Shown here: positions 35,120-43,091 of the stretch, piece after piece
Layout of the letters: the number at the start of each line of letters is the position of its first letter
How positions within the stretch are numbered: position 1 is the stretch's first letter
Origin: Desulforhabdus amnigena
Lineage (GTDB): Bacteria; Desulfobacterota; Syntrophobacteria; Syntrophobacterales; Syntrophobacteraceae
Length of the DNA: 64,000 nt
Assembly: GCF_027925305.1 (NCBI RefSeq)
Contig: NZ_BSDR01000001.1
Coordinates: 1 to 64,000 of the forward strand
Direction: 5' to 3'
Notes under the pieces: model-generated
What the model was told of the DNA's origin: nothing
Database searches by the model: none
What the model saw: only the letters and a program-made list of their open reading frames with translations
Translations under genes and position numbers: made by a program

Positions 35120-36175
35120 TCATTTCTCATTCGGTTTCAATCCGATTCCATCAATTCTTATCAGGTTGCCTTGTATCTCGGTTTTGGCTCCCAGGATCTT
35201 TTGTACGAGCCAAAGGTTCGATTGCACATGATCGGTCGCCATCGGGATCAGGTATTCCGTCCTTCCTTCAGCAAGCGCTGCAAAAAGAATGAGCTGATCT
35301 GCGAGATGACGATCTGTGGTGGCTCCCGTCCGAATATCTTCCAAAAGAGAAGAGACTACGAACCTCGCTATATTTTCAGACCTTCTTCCTCGCTTCCCCG
35401 CTTGATCAGCGCCCAGCAGACAACCTGTCTCCGTTTCGGCCACTACGAGAAGGGCAGCTCCTTTTTGAAGCGCAGTAGCATCCTCGATGACCTGGACACG
35501 TGCCCGGACTCCATGCTCCATGAGGAGTTTCTCACTCTGTCTCGCCATCCTCTCGGCAACTTTCTGTTCTTCCAAATGGGACGCGAGACAAATTCCTCGT
35601 ACTTCTTTCACTTTCCCCTGTTTCAGAAGTCGGATGGGTTCGAGAGGACCATTGAGCGGTTTCACTTTGAGCTGCAAATGTCCTCCCCCTTCGGGAACAT
35701 AGCCGGGACGCAAAATTTTTAGATCTAGTTCCGCGCCCATTCTTCTGATGAGAGGAAAGAGCACTTCCTGCATGTGAAAGGCGCTGGGTGCAAAGTCCTG
35801 GAATAATCCCCCTACAATGGAAAAAGAAGATTCCTTGTCGGCAAAGAGGGCAAGGGGCAATACCGTGAAAGCCAACATCGTCGTTGAACCAGCCGTGCCG
35901 ATATCCCAGCTGAAACTCCCCCCCCTCAAGCCTTTCCCCGGAAAATAGTAAATTTCCTGGGAACCGACCTCATCCCCCTCGAGGTGTCCTTTCGATAGCA
36001 TGCAACACGCCCGTAAGGCCTCTAAATGCTGGGGACGCAAACCGGGTTTGTCTCTTTTTGCTCGAATGTGGGTCAAGTGCAAAGGCTGGCCCTGCAGCGT
36101 TGCCAGGGCTGCAGAATATCGCAAAATGGTCCCGCTTCCCGAATACGTCGATCCATCAATGTGTATCACAGCCAC
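35120..36175 (-). CDS. RNA 3'-phosphate cyclase (RtcA)-like protein, variant active site
   Basis: A 351-residue protein of the RNA 3'-terminal phosphate cyclase fold. Family blocks are visible: an N-terminal IDGSTYSGSGTILRYSAAL, AKRDKPGLRPQHLEALRA, GTAGSTTM, RRGYVPEGGGHL-like GYVPEGGG, and a C-terminal ATDHVQSNLWL where the catalytic histidine is expected. In true RtcA the first block reads EGGGQ; here it is SGSGT, so two usually conserved residues differ while the histidine is kept. It may act on RNA ends in a modified way. GTG start; a downstream GTG is possible. It lies in an operon with the DUF402 gene. Confidence 0.8.
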   Translation of the reverse strand: MAVIHIDGSTYSGSGTILRYSAALATLQGQPLHLTHIRAKRDKPGLRPQHLEALRACCMLSKGHLEGDEVGSQEIYYFPGKGLRGGSFSWDIGTAGSTTMLAFTVLPLALFADKESSFSIVGGLFQDFAPSAFHMQEVLFPLIRRMGAELDLKILRPGYVPEGGGHLQLKVKPLNGPLEPIRLLKQGKVKEVRGICLASHLEEQKVAERMARQSEKLLMEHGVRARVQVIEDATALQKGAALLVVAETETGCLLGADQAGKRGRRSENIARFVVSSLLEDIRTGATTDRHLADQLILFAALAEGRTEYLIPMATDHVQSNLWLVQKILGAKTEIQGNLIRIDGIGLKPNEK

Positions 36176-36370
36176 CTCAATGTAAATGTCTTCACTTCAT
36201 CTGATTGATGCACGATGCTACTTTACTTTTAAGCATGATTGCAAGCCGAGAAAAGTAGTCGATAACTGTAGAGATTTGGCAACAAATCGCGCGCATCCGA
36301 TTTTTGACAACGATTCCGATCCTGGTTATGTTCTAAAATAATTCAAAAATTGTTCATGAGGAGGTCTAAC

Positions 36371-36784
36371 ATGTTTACATATCAGTTAAAAATACGTTTA
36401 TTGACGGTGTTGATCCTGTTTTTTTTCTTTGGGGTAGTCGGTATGGCAACGGAGGTTGATGTGCCGAGAATTTCAAAGGAGACACTGAAGTCGGAACTCG
36501 GCAATCCTCGGGTGGTTGTCATAGATGTGCGAACCATGGGCGACTGGCAGTCCAGCCAATGGAAAATTCAAGGGGCTGTGCGTGAAGATCCGGGAGATGT
36601 GGAAACCTGGCAGAATAAATATGCCAAAGATAGTAAAATTGTTTTGTATTGTACTTGAAGGCAGGAGGCAACGAGCGCCAGGGTGGCGCGTGAGCTGATA
36701 AGAATTGGATTTAAGGAAGTGTTTGTGCTTAAAGGCGGCTGGGATGCGTGGTACATCAACCGGTTTCCCATAGACAGAAAATGA
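36371..36784 (+). CDS. Exported rhodanese-like protein with candidate selenocysteine at TGA 36656
   Basis: Read through one TGA the gene gives 137 residues. The ATG at 36371 follows GAGGAGG. A signal peptide or anchor (LKIRLLTVLILFFFFGVVG) is followed by a rhodanese domain: ELGNPRVVVIDVRTMGDWQS, KIVLYCT, TGA, RQEATSARVARELIRIGF and FVLKGGWDAWYINRFP. In related single-domain rhodaneses the active-site loop reads YCSCPNEATSARVA, so the TGA stands exactly at the second cysteine. A GC hairpin 21 bases after the TGA fits the bacterial SECIS pattern. Coding quality continues unbroken beyond the TGA. I read it as a periplasmic selenoprotein; a pseudogene stop is the alternative. Confidence 0.7.
36667..36696 (+). 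promoter_or_regulatory. Bacterial SECIS-like hairpin in the rhodanese gene
   Basis: GCGCC (36675-36679), loop AGGGT (36680-36684) and GGCGC (36685-36689) form a perfect upper stem. Below it CG/TG, an internal loop and GGC/GCT extend the stem to 36667-36696. The loop starts 21 bases after the TGA and has G among its first two bases, both as in the bacterial SECIS model. Confidence 0.6.
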
Positions 36785-36916
36785 GGTTTTGAGTTCTACC
36801 GGGGACGAATATGAAGAAAGAATGGGTGAAGACCAACTCCATCAGAACCTTATTAATATTTTGCAGATGTCCATTCATGTTGAGATCTCGAAGCATGAAT
36901 CCGATCTTTTGTCATT

Positions 36917-38092
36917 CTATACTTCGAGAGGGATGTTTTTTGGTTTGAAAGCTTCTGGTCGGATACGCAAGACACACTGCTTCACATAATTATAAAATGC
37001 TTCGCTTTCCGCTCCGAAGTCGACTTCCAGTTCTGCTGTCAGGATGATCTTCTGAAAATACTCGGGAAGCCGCACAAAATCCTTTTCTGTGGTTATCAGA
37101 AACCGTGCATGGGTTTCACGCACGGCGGTCATGATGAGTTCGATTTCATGAGCACCGTAGGGAGAATGGTCCGGGAAATCCAGACACCGGCACAATCGCA
37201 GCCTCAATGCATCGAGAGACCGGAAGAATAATTCGGGGCGCGCAATTCCCGCGAAAGCTACAGCCGGCTGATTGTGAAACACTTCCGGCGGCAGTATTGG
37301 ACCTGCCAGTCCCTCCTTCAATCCCATCAATTGGTGACGGCATGAAAAAATCGGTTTACCAGGATAGTGTTCCCGCAAAAACTCTCGAGTCTTTGCGCAT
37401 CGTTTGGCATCATCGGCTCTCGTCAGTATGATGGCGTCGGCACGGTGGATGGCTTCGGGAGGTTCACGCAATGGACCAAGGGGGATGAGTCTCCCGTTTC
37501 CAAAGGGATGGTGAGCATCCAGGAGCAGAAGATTCAGATCGCGATTCAATTCAATGTGCTGAAAACCGTCATCCAGGAGCAGGACCATCGCTCCGGATTG
37601 GCCAATGGCCGCTTCTCCTGAGCGGGTGCGTTCCCGCCCCACCCAAACGGGGACTGCCTTGATTTTTCGAGCCATGAGGACGGGTTCGTCTCCGAATCGC
37701 TTCATTAGGGAGGCTGTCTGCCCTGATGTCGGAACCCGAACGACGTCATCTTGCTTCCTGCCGTATCCACGGCTCAGAATGGCAGTTGTGAAGCCGCGGC
37801 TGTAGAGGTTCCGAGCAAGCGACAGTGTAAGCGGGGTTTTGCCGGTGCCGCCGACTGCGAGATTCCCTACGCTGATCACGAATCGGGGAAGTTTTTTACT
37901 CCTCGCCTGTGCCCATGCCTGGTTACGCTGGAGCCCTCTGGCATAGAAGGCGGCGGCTAAAGACAGCAGAGGCCTCAAAGGATCAAACGCTGAGGAACAG
38001 CCGTGGGGTGAATACCAGGTGCGCAGAAGCCGGGAGACCATTCTGTGGCGCATCCCGGCTACGAACGCCGTGACAGAGGATAAAATCGACAT
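36917..38092 (-). CDS. lpxK: Tetraacyldisaccharide 4'-kinase
   Basis: A 391-residue membrane-associated kinase that phosphorylates the lipid A disaccharide precursor. It has a single hydrophobic segment near the N-terminus (FDPLRPLLSLAAAFYARGL), the Walker A motif GNLAVGGTGKTP and the LDDGFQH motif, all diagnostic of LpxK. The ATG at 38092 is one base after the octaheme cytochrome stop, so the pair is co-translated or at least co-transcribed. A longer frame would overlap that gene. Length is larger than the E. coli enzyme (328), mostly at the C-terminus. Confidence 0.9.
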   Translation of the reverse strand: MSILSSVTAFVAGMRHRMVSRLLRTWYSPHGCSSAFDPLRPLLSLAAAFYARGLQRNQAWAQARSKKLPRFVISVGNLAVGGTGKTPLTLSLARNLYSRGFTTAILSRGYGRKQDDVVRVPTSGQTASLMKRFGDEPVLMARKIKAVPVWVGRERTRSGEAAIGQSGAMVLLLDDGFQHIELNRDLNLLLLDAHHPFGNGRLIPLGPLREPPEAIHRADAIILTRADDAKRCAKTREFLREHYPGKPIFSCRHQLMGLKEGLAGPILPPEVFHNQPAVAFAGIARPELFFRSLDALRLRLCRCLDFPDHSPYGAHEIELIMTAVRETHARFLITTEKDFVRLPEYFQKIILTAELEVDFGAESEAFYNYVKQCVLRIRPEAFKPKNIPLEV

Positions 38093-38093
38093 T

Positions 38094-39422
38094 CTATTTC
38101 TTCCCGGAAATCTTTTTCTTTTCAACAGGCTTTTCCTGAGTCGAAGCGGATGGCGTTCTTGCCGCTTCTCGCCTCATTTGAGCCGCCATCTCTTTTATTT
38201 CCGAAAGATCTTGCTGCATCTCACTCCACCCATACCAAAAAGAGTACTCCGGATTGGCATGAAAAGTCCCCTGGAATGCTCTCATGCGGTGTTCCAGAAA
38301 CATCTTGAACAATTTTTGTTCTATGACCGTGGGGGCGTCATGGAATGTAAGGAGATCCGGGTAGGCATAAGGGTAACTCACCGGTTTCGCTAGAATGTTG
38401 TCTTTGTAGAGATCCGCCACGATCTGGATTCCTTGAGCCATCAGGCCATCGGCGCTCCGAATCATCTGATCGCCTTTTTCCAGCTCAGCTTTTGCAAAAT
38501 TGACCGAGTGACATTTCCGGCAGGTGCCGATCATTCTATCTCTCTCCTCCTGCCATGCTTCCTGGGTGAAGCGAACCATATCGGCCTGTTTTACAACATC
38601 CAAGCGTGCAGTAGGTTCACCGGAGGGATCGAGTACTCCGAGTGCCTTGAGGATAATGGTACGGTCTGATTCCCACTGGGGATCATCGGGCAGGGGGAGG
38701 CGGAGGGCGAGAAATCCCCAGGAGGTGCGTACTTCATGATCTCCCTCCTGCATGTGGCAGGTCTGGCAGGTGGGAGCCGCAACGGTTTCCGGAAGGACCT
38801 TGTTTTGTCTCAGAAGATAGCGGACACCGTGTTTGCTGGACGAATACATTTCCCACTGCGGGTGGTCTATCCCCATGTGACAGGTTTGGCAAGCCTGTGG
38901 GGAACGGGCTTCTTCCAGGGAGAAAAGATGACGGGTGTGGCACACATCGCAGGATGCAACGCCAAAAGCGGAATTCTTGTCTCGAAGGTCTTTGACTTCG
39001 GCTTCACTCTTAAGCCCATGCCGGTGGCAGGCCCCGCAGCCTTTCAACCCTTCTACTTGAGACATGGGCTGCCAGTGCAACGTCGGCATTGCCTTCATGG
39101 ATGCCCATGCCAAAGCATGCTTTCCGCTTTTGAATTGCTCTACCTGAGCTTCATGGCAACCGTTGCATTTGTCGGGCAGGGCGAGTTCAGCTTTTACAAC
39201 ATCGTCTTTGGACATGTGTTGATTACCATGGCATGAAGGACATCCTACATCGTTCTGGCTGTGCTTGCTCAGTTGCCAGTCCGAAACGATATTCGGGGTG
39301 ACCTGCTTGTGGCAATCCACACATGCTTGCCCCTGCATCTGTGTCTGTTGTCCGAAAGTGGAGCAAACCATTGAGATACCCGTCACGACGGCCAAAAAAA
39401 CAGGTAATGCAAAACGGGGCAT
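38094..39422 (-). CDS. Octaheme cytochrome c, hydroxylamine-oxidoreductase-like
   Basis: A 442-residue exported multiheme protein. A signal peptide (MPRFALPVFLAVVTGISMVC) precedes exactly eight CxxCH sites: CVDCH, CPSCH, CNGCH, CGACH, CDVCH, CQTCH, CQTCH and CRKCH. The C-terminal helical part has HRMRAFQGTFHANPEYSFWY, characteristic of the HAO/octaheme nitrite-reductase family. It probably reduces nitrogen oxyanions such as nitrite or hydroxylamine in the periplasm. The ATG at 39422 follows GGAGGAAGAG. It is followed one base later by lpxK. No clear crosslinking tyrosine of HAO is identified, so a reductase is favoured. Lys/Ala tail (EKKKISGKK) is unusual. Confidence 0.85.
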   Translation of the reverse strand: MPRFALPVFLAVVTGISMVCSTFGQQTQMQGQACVDCHKQVTPNIVSDWQLSKHSQNDVGCPSCHGNQHMSKDDVVKAELALPDKCNGCHEAQVEQFKSGKHALAWASMKAMPTLHWQPMSQVEGLKGCGACHRHGLKSEAEVKDLRDKNSAFGVASCDVCHTRHLFSLEEARSPQACQTCHMGIDHPQWEMYSSSKHGVRYLLRQNKVLPETVAAPTCQTCHMQEGDHEVRTSWGFLALRLPLPDDPQWESDRTIILKALGVLDPSGEPTARLDVVKQADMVRFTQEAWQEERDRMIGTCRKCHSVNFAKAELEKGDQMIRSADGLMAQGIQIVADLYKDNILAKPVSYPYAYPDLLTFHDAPTVIEQKLFKMFLEHRMRAFQGTFHANPEYSFWYGWSEMQQDLSEIKEMAAQMRREAARTPSASTQEKPVEKKKISGKK

Positions 39423-39733
39423 TCTCTTCCTCCTTTTGCTGGGGTGACGAAAAGGATTCGACCGAAGAAGATCGAGACATGAAAGGTGCGTGCCGATAGG
39501 ATGAAAATACGTTAGATCTCTAAAGTACGTCAATGTATTTTGCTTTCCTTGGTCGGAATTCCGTATGTTGAAGATTGAAAAATAGAAGTGTCTGTTTCAG
39601 CTGTCTGCCAATATGTTAGCTTGATTTTTTTATTGCAAAGAATGAAACTTCAAAGGGACATACCAATAAAGGGAACCTTGTTGCGTTTCGGTTTCGAAAT
39701 CTGATCGCGAGTTCAAGTTGAGAAAGGAGGTCT
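39423..39733. other. Divergent promoter region (octaheme cytochrome / trxB)
   Basis: No gene. It contains AT-rich sequence on both sides. On the minus strand CGGCACGCACCTTTC (about 39483) resembles a sigma-54 type element but lacks the GC at -12, so I do not call it. Confidence 0.4.
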
Positions 39734-40711
39734 ATGGTGTCGGAAAACGAGATGTATGATGTGATCATTGTAGGAGGGGGGCCTGCAGGACTCACTGCTG
39801 GTCTTTATGCCATGAGGGCTGCCTTGAAGACGGTCCTGATCGAGAAAGGGCTTGCTGGAGGGCAGGTGGCTATCAGTGACAGTGTGGAGAATTATCCTGG
39901 TATTGAGGAGATCAGTGGTTTCGATTTGTCAAACAAGTTCTTGCAGCATGCAAAGGCTTATGATTTGGAGGTGCTCCATCAGGAAGTCGTTGCCATTGAC
40001 CCCGGACTTGATTGTCATTCGGTCCAGCTTGCCAACGGCGTCACTTTGCGAGGGCATGCAGTGATTCTGGCAGCCGGGGGTAGCCCGCGAAAGTTGAATA
40101 TTCCCGGGGAAAACGAGTACTACGGCAAAGGGGTTTCCTACTGCGCCACCTGCGACGGTTTCTTTTTCAGAGGAAAAACCGTGGTGGTAGTGGGAGGTGG
40201 GGATACAGCCATGGAGGAGGCGCTTTATCTTGCCAAACTGGCAAAACATGTCTACGTGCTTCATCGCCGCGATGCCTTGCGGGCCAGCAGGATCCTGCAA
40301 CAGCGGGTCATGGCCGAGTGCAAGATCGAAATTCTCTGGAATACTATTCCAGTAGAAATCAAAGCCGATGAACACGGGGTCTGCGCGGTTCAGCTTCAGG
40401 ACACGAAGACGGGCGAACGGCGGGAACTGGCTACGGATGGTGTTTTTGTCTTCATTGGCTTTTTCCCCAATAACCAACTCGTACCCGCCGGCGTGAAAAT
40501 GAATGGGGATGGCTATGTGGTTACGGACGAAAAATGTGAAACCAATATCCGCGGCATTTACGTTGTGGGAGACTTGAGGGAAAAATATGCCCGACAGATT
40601 GTGATCGCGGCAGCGGATGGGTGCACGGCTGCCCTTGCTGCGGCGCACTACGTGGAATCCAAAAAAGCTTCATCGGAGGTCTGTGAAGCCCCGACAGGTT
40701 TGTTCAAGTGA
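39734..40711 (+). CDS. trxB: Thioredoxin reductase
   Basis: A 325-residue FAD/NADPH enzyme that reduces thioredoxin. FAD loop VIIVGGGPAGLTAGLYA at residue ~10, the redox-active CATCDG (about residue 140), NADPH loop VVVVGGGDTAMEEALYL and a C-terminal GIYVVGDLREKYARQI. Length and order match TrxB. ATG has GAAAGGAGG upstream. It is a single-gene transcript ahead of a TIGR02757 gene 98 bases later, and contributes to the thiol redox group of this region along with glutaredoxin and FTR. Confidence 0.94.
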   Translation: MVSENEMYDVIIVGGGPAGLTAGLYAMRAALKTVLIEKGLAGGQVAISDSVENYPGIEEISGFDLSNKFLQHAKAYDLEVLHQEVVAIDPGLDCHSVQLANGVTLRGHAVILAAGGSPRKLNIPGENEYYGKGVSYCATCDGFFFRGKTVVVVGGGDTAMEEALYLAKLAKHVYVLHRRDALRASRILQQRVMAECKIEILWNTIPVEIKADEHGVCAVQLQDTKTGERRELATDGVFVFIGFFPNNQLVPAGVKMNGDGYVVTDEKCETNIRGIYVVGDLREKYARQIVIAAADGCTAALAAAHYVESKKASSEVCEAPTGLFK

Positions 40712-40809
40712 TCTTCTCCTGAAGGTATTCCCTGTTTCTAAACTGGGAATATGAGCAGGGCAGGTCCGGAAATATGGTTTAACCCGATTCATATCTGATA
40801 CGGACGTGA

Positions 40810-41622
40810 TTGTTGAAAGTTTGTCTGCCTTTAGAGTTTGACAGGGGAGTTCTCGAGACCCTTTATGAACGGTATAATCGACGGGAGTATATTCATCCCG
40901 ATCCGCTGGAGTTTCTTTATCGCTACGAAAGCATCGCCGACCGGGAAATCGTTGGAATAGTAGCTGCATCTCTTGCTTATGGGCGGGTGAATCAAATACT
41001 CAAAAGTGTTTCCCTGGTTCTCGACAGGATGGGACCGTCACCTTTCCAATACATTCAGAAAAATTCTCTGGAGAATTTTCAAAGATCTTTCAAAGACTTC
41101 AAACATCGTTTCACAACAGGCGATCAATTGTCCGGTTTTTTAAAAGGGATAAAAGGGATTGTTGAGCTCTACGGCTCACTTCAGTCCTGTTTTCTGTCCG
41201 GACTAAGGGAATCAGACTCAACGGTTCTTCCCGCTCTCACGGCTTTTGTGAAAGAATTGAATGCCTGTGCCGATTGCAACATGAGCATGTTCTTGCCCTC
41301 TCCCGGTAAAGGGAGTGCCTGTAAGCGCCTGAATCTTTTTCTGCGCTGGATGGTGCGCTGTGACGATGTGGACCCCGGCGGATGGAGAGGAGTCAGTCCG
41401 TCACGTTTGATCGTCCCATTGGATACCCACATGCATAGAATTGGACGGATGCTGGGACTCATATCTCGAAAGCAAGCGGACATGCGGGCTGCTCTGGAAC
41501 TGACGGACAAATTCAAGACTATTTTTCCGAGTGATCCGGTTCGCTACGATTTTGCATTGACTCGCCTGGGAATTCGGAACGATTTGAGCCTTGCCCTAGC
41601 GGTCAGCGGCTCGCATGATTAA
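40810..41622 (+). CDS. TIGR02757 (DUF2400) family protein
   Basis: A 270-residue soluble protein with YNRREYIHPDPLEFLYRYES near the N-terminus, SLAYGRVNQI and a C-terminal SRLIVPLDTHMHRIGRMLGL segment, all typical of the TIGR02757 family, which resembles helix-hairpin-helix DNA glycosylases. The function is unknown; nucleic-acid binding is a guess from the fold. The start is a TTG (40810 or 40813) because a TGA lies immediately upstream; no good ribosome site. The family is often near DNA-repair genes; here the neighbours are redox proteins. Confidence 0.75.
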   Translation: MLKVCLPLEFDRGVLETLYERYNRREYIHPDPLEFLYRYESIADREIVGIVAASLAYGRVNQILKSVSLVLDRMGPSPFQYIQKNSLENFQRSFKDFKHRFTTGDQLSGFLKGIKGIVELYGSLQSCFLSGLRESDSTVLPALTAFVKELNACADCNMSMFLPSPGKGSACKRLNLFLRWMVRCDDVDPGGWRGVSPSRLIVPLDTHMHRIGRMLGLISRKQADMRAALELTDKFKTIFPSDPVRYDFALTRLGIRNDLSLALAVSGSHD

Positions 41623-41641
41623 ATGATAAGGCAATGCCGAG

Positions 41642-41779
41642 ATGAACAGGAACAGTAAGGGTGCATTGACGAGTTTCAAGTTTATGGTCTTACCGCTTCT
41701 CATTGCGATGTTTATGATTGGATCATGCGCGGTGTGGGTTCGGCACAAATCGGTTTTCTGTAGACAAGACAAAAGATGA
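41642..41779 (+). CDS. Short lipoprotein-like peptide
   Basis: A 45-residue frame, MNRNSKGALTSFKFMVLPLL followed by IAMFMIGSCAVWV. It has a basic N-terminus, one hydrophobic core and a lipobox-like IGSC, so it looks like a small lipoprotein or signal-anchored peptide. It fits between TIGR02757 (19 bases upstream) and glutaredoxin (12 bases downstream). There is no strong ribosome site, and the function is unknown. Confidence 0.4.
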   Translation: MNRNSKGALTSFKFMVLPLLIAMFMIGSCAVWVRHKSVFCRQDKR

Positions 41780-41791
41780 GGGAGGCTGAAT

Positions 41792-42046
41792 ATGAGTGGT
41801 TGTGACGTGAAGCTTTATGCCTTGAGTACATGTATTCATTGTAGAAATACCAAGGAATTCTTGAAGAGTTGTGGCGTCGGCTATGAATGTATAGATGTTG
41901 ACAAGCTGGACGGTGATGAACGTAAAGCGATCATCGAGGAGATCAAGAAGATCAACCCGAGCTGCTCCTTTCCTACCCTTGTCATTGGAGACAAAATCAT
42001 CGTCGGATTCAGGGAAGATGAAATCAAGGAGGCCCTCAATCTATGA
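41792..42046 (+). CDS. Glutaredoxin-like protein
   Basis: An 84-residue thioredoxin-fold protein with the active site CIHC at residue ~17 (KLYALSTCIHCRNTKEFLK) and a cis-proline region SFPTLVIGD. It likely exchanges electrons with the downstream ferredoxin:thioredoxin reductase chain, since their frames overlap by four bases. Ribosome site GGAGG precedes the ATG. A CxxC glutaredoxin of this kind is typical of anaerobes that lack glutathione. Confidence 0.88.
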   Translation: MSGCDVKLYALSTCIHCRNTKEFLKSCGVGYECIDVDKLDGDERKAIIEEIKKINPSCSFPTLVIGDKIIVGFREDEIKEALNL

Positions 42047-42384
42047 TGACGGTGGAGCAACTCTATGAAATGTTGAAAAAGGTGCAGGAACCAAAGGGCT
42101 ACTACTTCAATAAGAACAAGGAAAAGGTCTTCGCACTTCTTGAGGGTCTGCTCATCAATAAAGAGCGTTATGGGTATATGGCGTGTCCCTGTCGGTTGGC
42201 ATCGGGGGACAGGGAGTGGGACAAGGATATCACCTGCCCCTGTATCTATCGGGAACCTGATGTAAAAGAGTATGGGAGTTGCTATTGCAACCTTTATGTA
42301 TCCAAAGAATGGAACGAAGAAAAAGTAGCGTGCGTTTATGTGCCTGAGCGCCGGCCGGTGGAAAAAACTTTGGGCAAACTCTAA
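42043..42384 (+). CDS. Ferredoxin:thioredoxin reductase catalytic chain
   Basis: A 113-residue protein with the FTR-beta signature: CPCR (about residue 46), CPC (about 66) and CYC (about 79) carrying the 4Fe-4S cluster and the redox-active disulfide. The canonical third motif is CHC; here it is CYC, so a histidine usually near the active site is replaced by tyrosine. It transfers electrons from ferredoxin to disulfides. It overlaps the glutaredoxin stop by four bases, so glutaredoxin is the likely partner. No FTR variable chain is nearby. Confidence 0.87.
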   Translation: MMTVEQLYEMLKKVQEPKGYYFNKNKEKVFALLEGLLINKERYGYMACPCRLASGDREWDKDITCPCIYREPDVKEYGSCYCNLYVSKEWNEEKVACVYVPERRPVEKTLGKL

Positions 42385-42404
42385 TAAAACTGTAAAGGAC
42401 GGCT

Positions 42405-42773
42405 ATGGAAAAGCAAAAACTACTGTTTATTCTTTCGAAGGGTTTTGAGAAGTCTGGTGGAGCCACACGGGCCATGCAGTTCGCATCCATCGCAGCACAA
42501 ACCGGAAACCACGTTGAAGTATTTTTGATCGATGACGCGATTCACTGGGCTCAGATCGGTATGGCCGAAGGGATTCGATCTTCAACGGGAGAACATCTCA
42601 AAGATCTTCTGGACGATTTGATTGTTCATAAAAGTCCCATTCATGTTTGTAAAGCGTGTGCCGACAAGCGTCTTATCTCTCCGGACGATCTGATTGAAGG
42701 GGCGAAGATATCCTCCGGAGCGGATCTGGTTAAAATGATGGTGGACCCTGAGTATAAGGTTTTCACTTTCTGA
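42405..42773 (+). CDS. DsrE/DsrF-like family protein
   Basis: A 122-residue soluble protein of the DsrE fold (KLLFILSKGFEKSGGATRAM). A cysteine pair lies in VCKACADKRLIS, in the position of the conserved sulfur-carrying cysteine of DsrE/TusD proteins. It follows the FTR chain by 20 bases in one operon with glutaredoxin. It may carry sulfane sulfur or act in disulfide chemistry; the exact partner is unknown. GTAAAGGACGGCT precedes the ATG. Confidence 0.82.
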   Translation: MEKQKLLFILSKGFEKSGGATRAMQFASIAAQTGNHVEVFLIDDAIHWAQIGMAEGIRSSTGEHLKDLLDDLIVHKSPIHVCKACADKRLISPDDLIEGAKISSGADLVKMMVDPEYKVFTF

Positions 42774-42845
42774 GTATTTGGGGTAGTAACAGGCCTTTTT
42801 AATCCTGGCCTGCGATGCGAATTTTGATCGTTTCTTTCCAAATAG

Positions 42846-42902
42846 ATCATCAGTGTGACTGCCTTGAAAGATGTGATTAATGATAGCGGTCACACTGATG
42901 AT
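42846..42902. repeat. Perfect 14-bp inverted repeat after the DsrE gene
   Basis: ATCATCAGTGTGAC (42846-42859) is repeated as GTCACACTGATGAT (42889-42902) with a 29-base spacer. A short CAGGCC/GGCCTG hairpin also sits at 42790-42812. The structure may end the upstream operon or bind a regulator; no T tract follows. Confidence 0.5.
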
Positions 42903-43091
42903 TTTCCTCTGATGAATCTTATTTCGTCCTTCTTCGGAAATGTTTTCTTATTTATCCATGTGATATTTGAACTATTGCTTAAATTCATATCCCTCTTATA
43001 TTTACAGAGAACCCACGTTCTTTATCTTTCTATTCATTTCAATGAAGCGATATGTGTATATGGAAAGCCTTTCTAGAAAGGAGGGAATCCT

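Noticed and set aside
36789-36989. Small plus-strand frame after the rhodanese
   Set aside because: It runs into lpxK on the other strand, has no ribosome site and no family features.
39480-39500. Sigma-54 type promoter before the octaheme cytochrome
   Set aside because: The -24 GGCAC part is good but the -12 element has TC in place of GC at the invariant spot.
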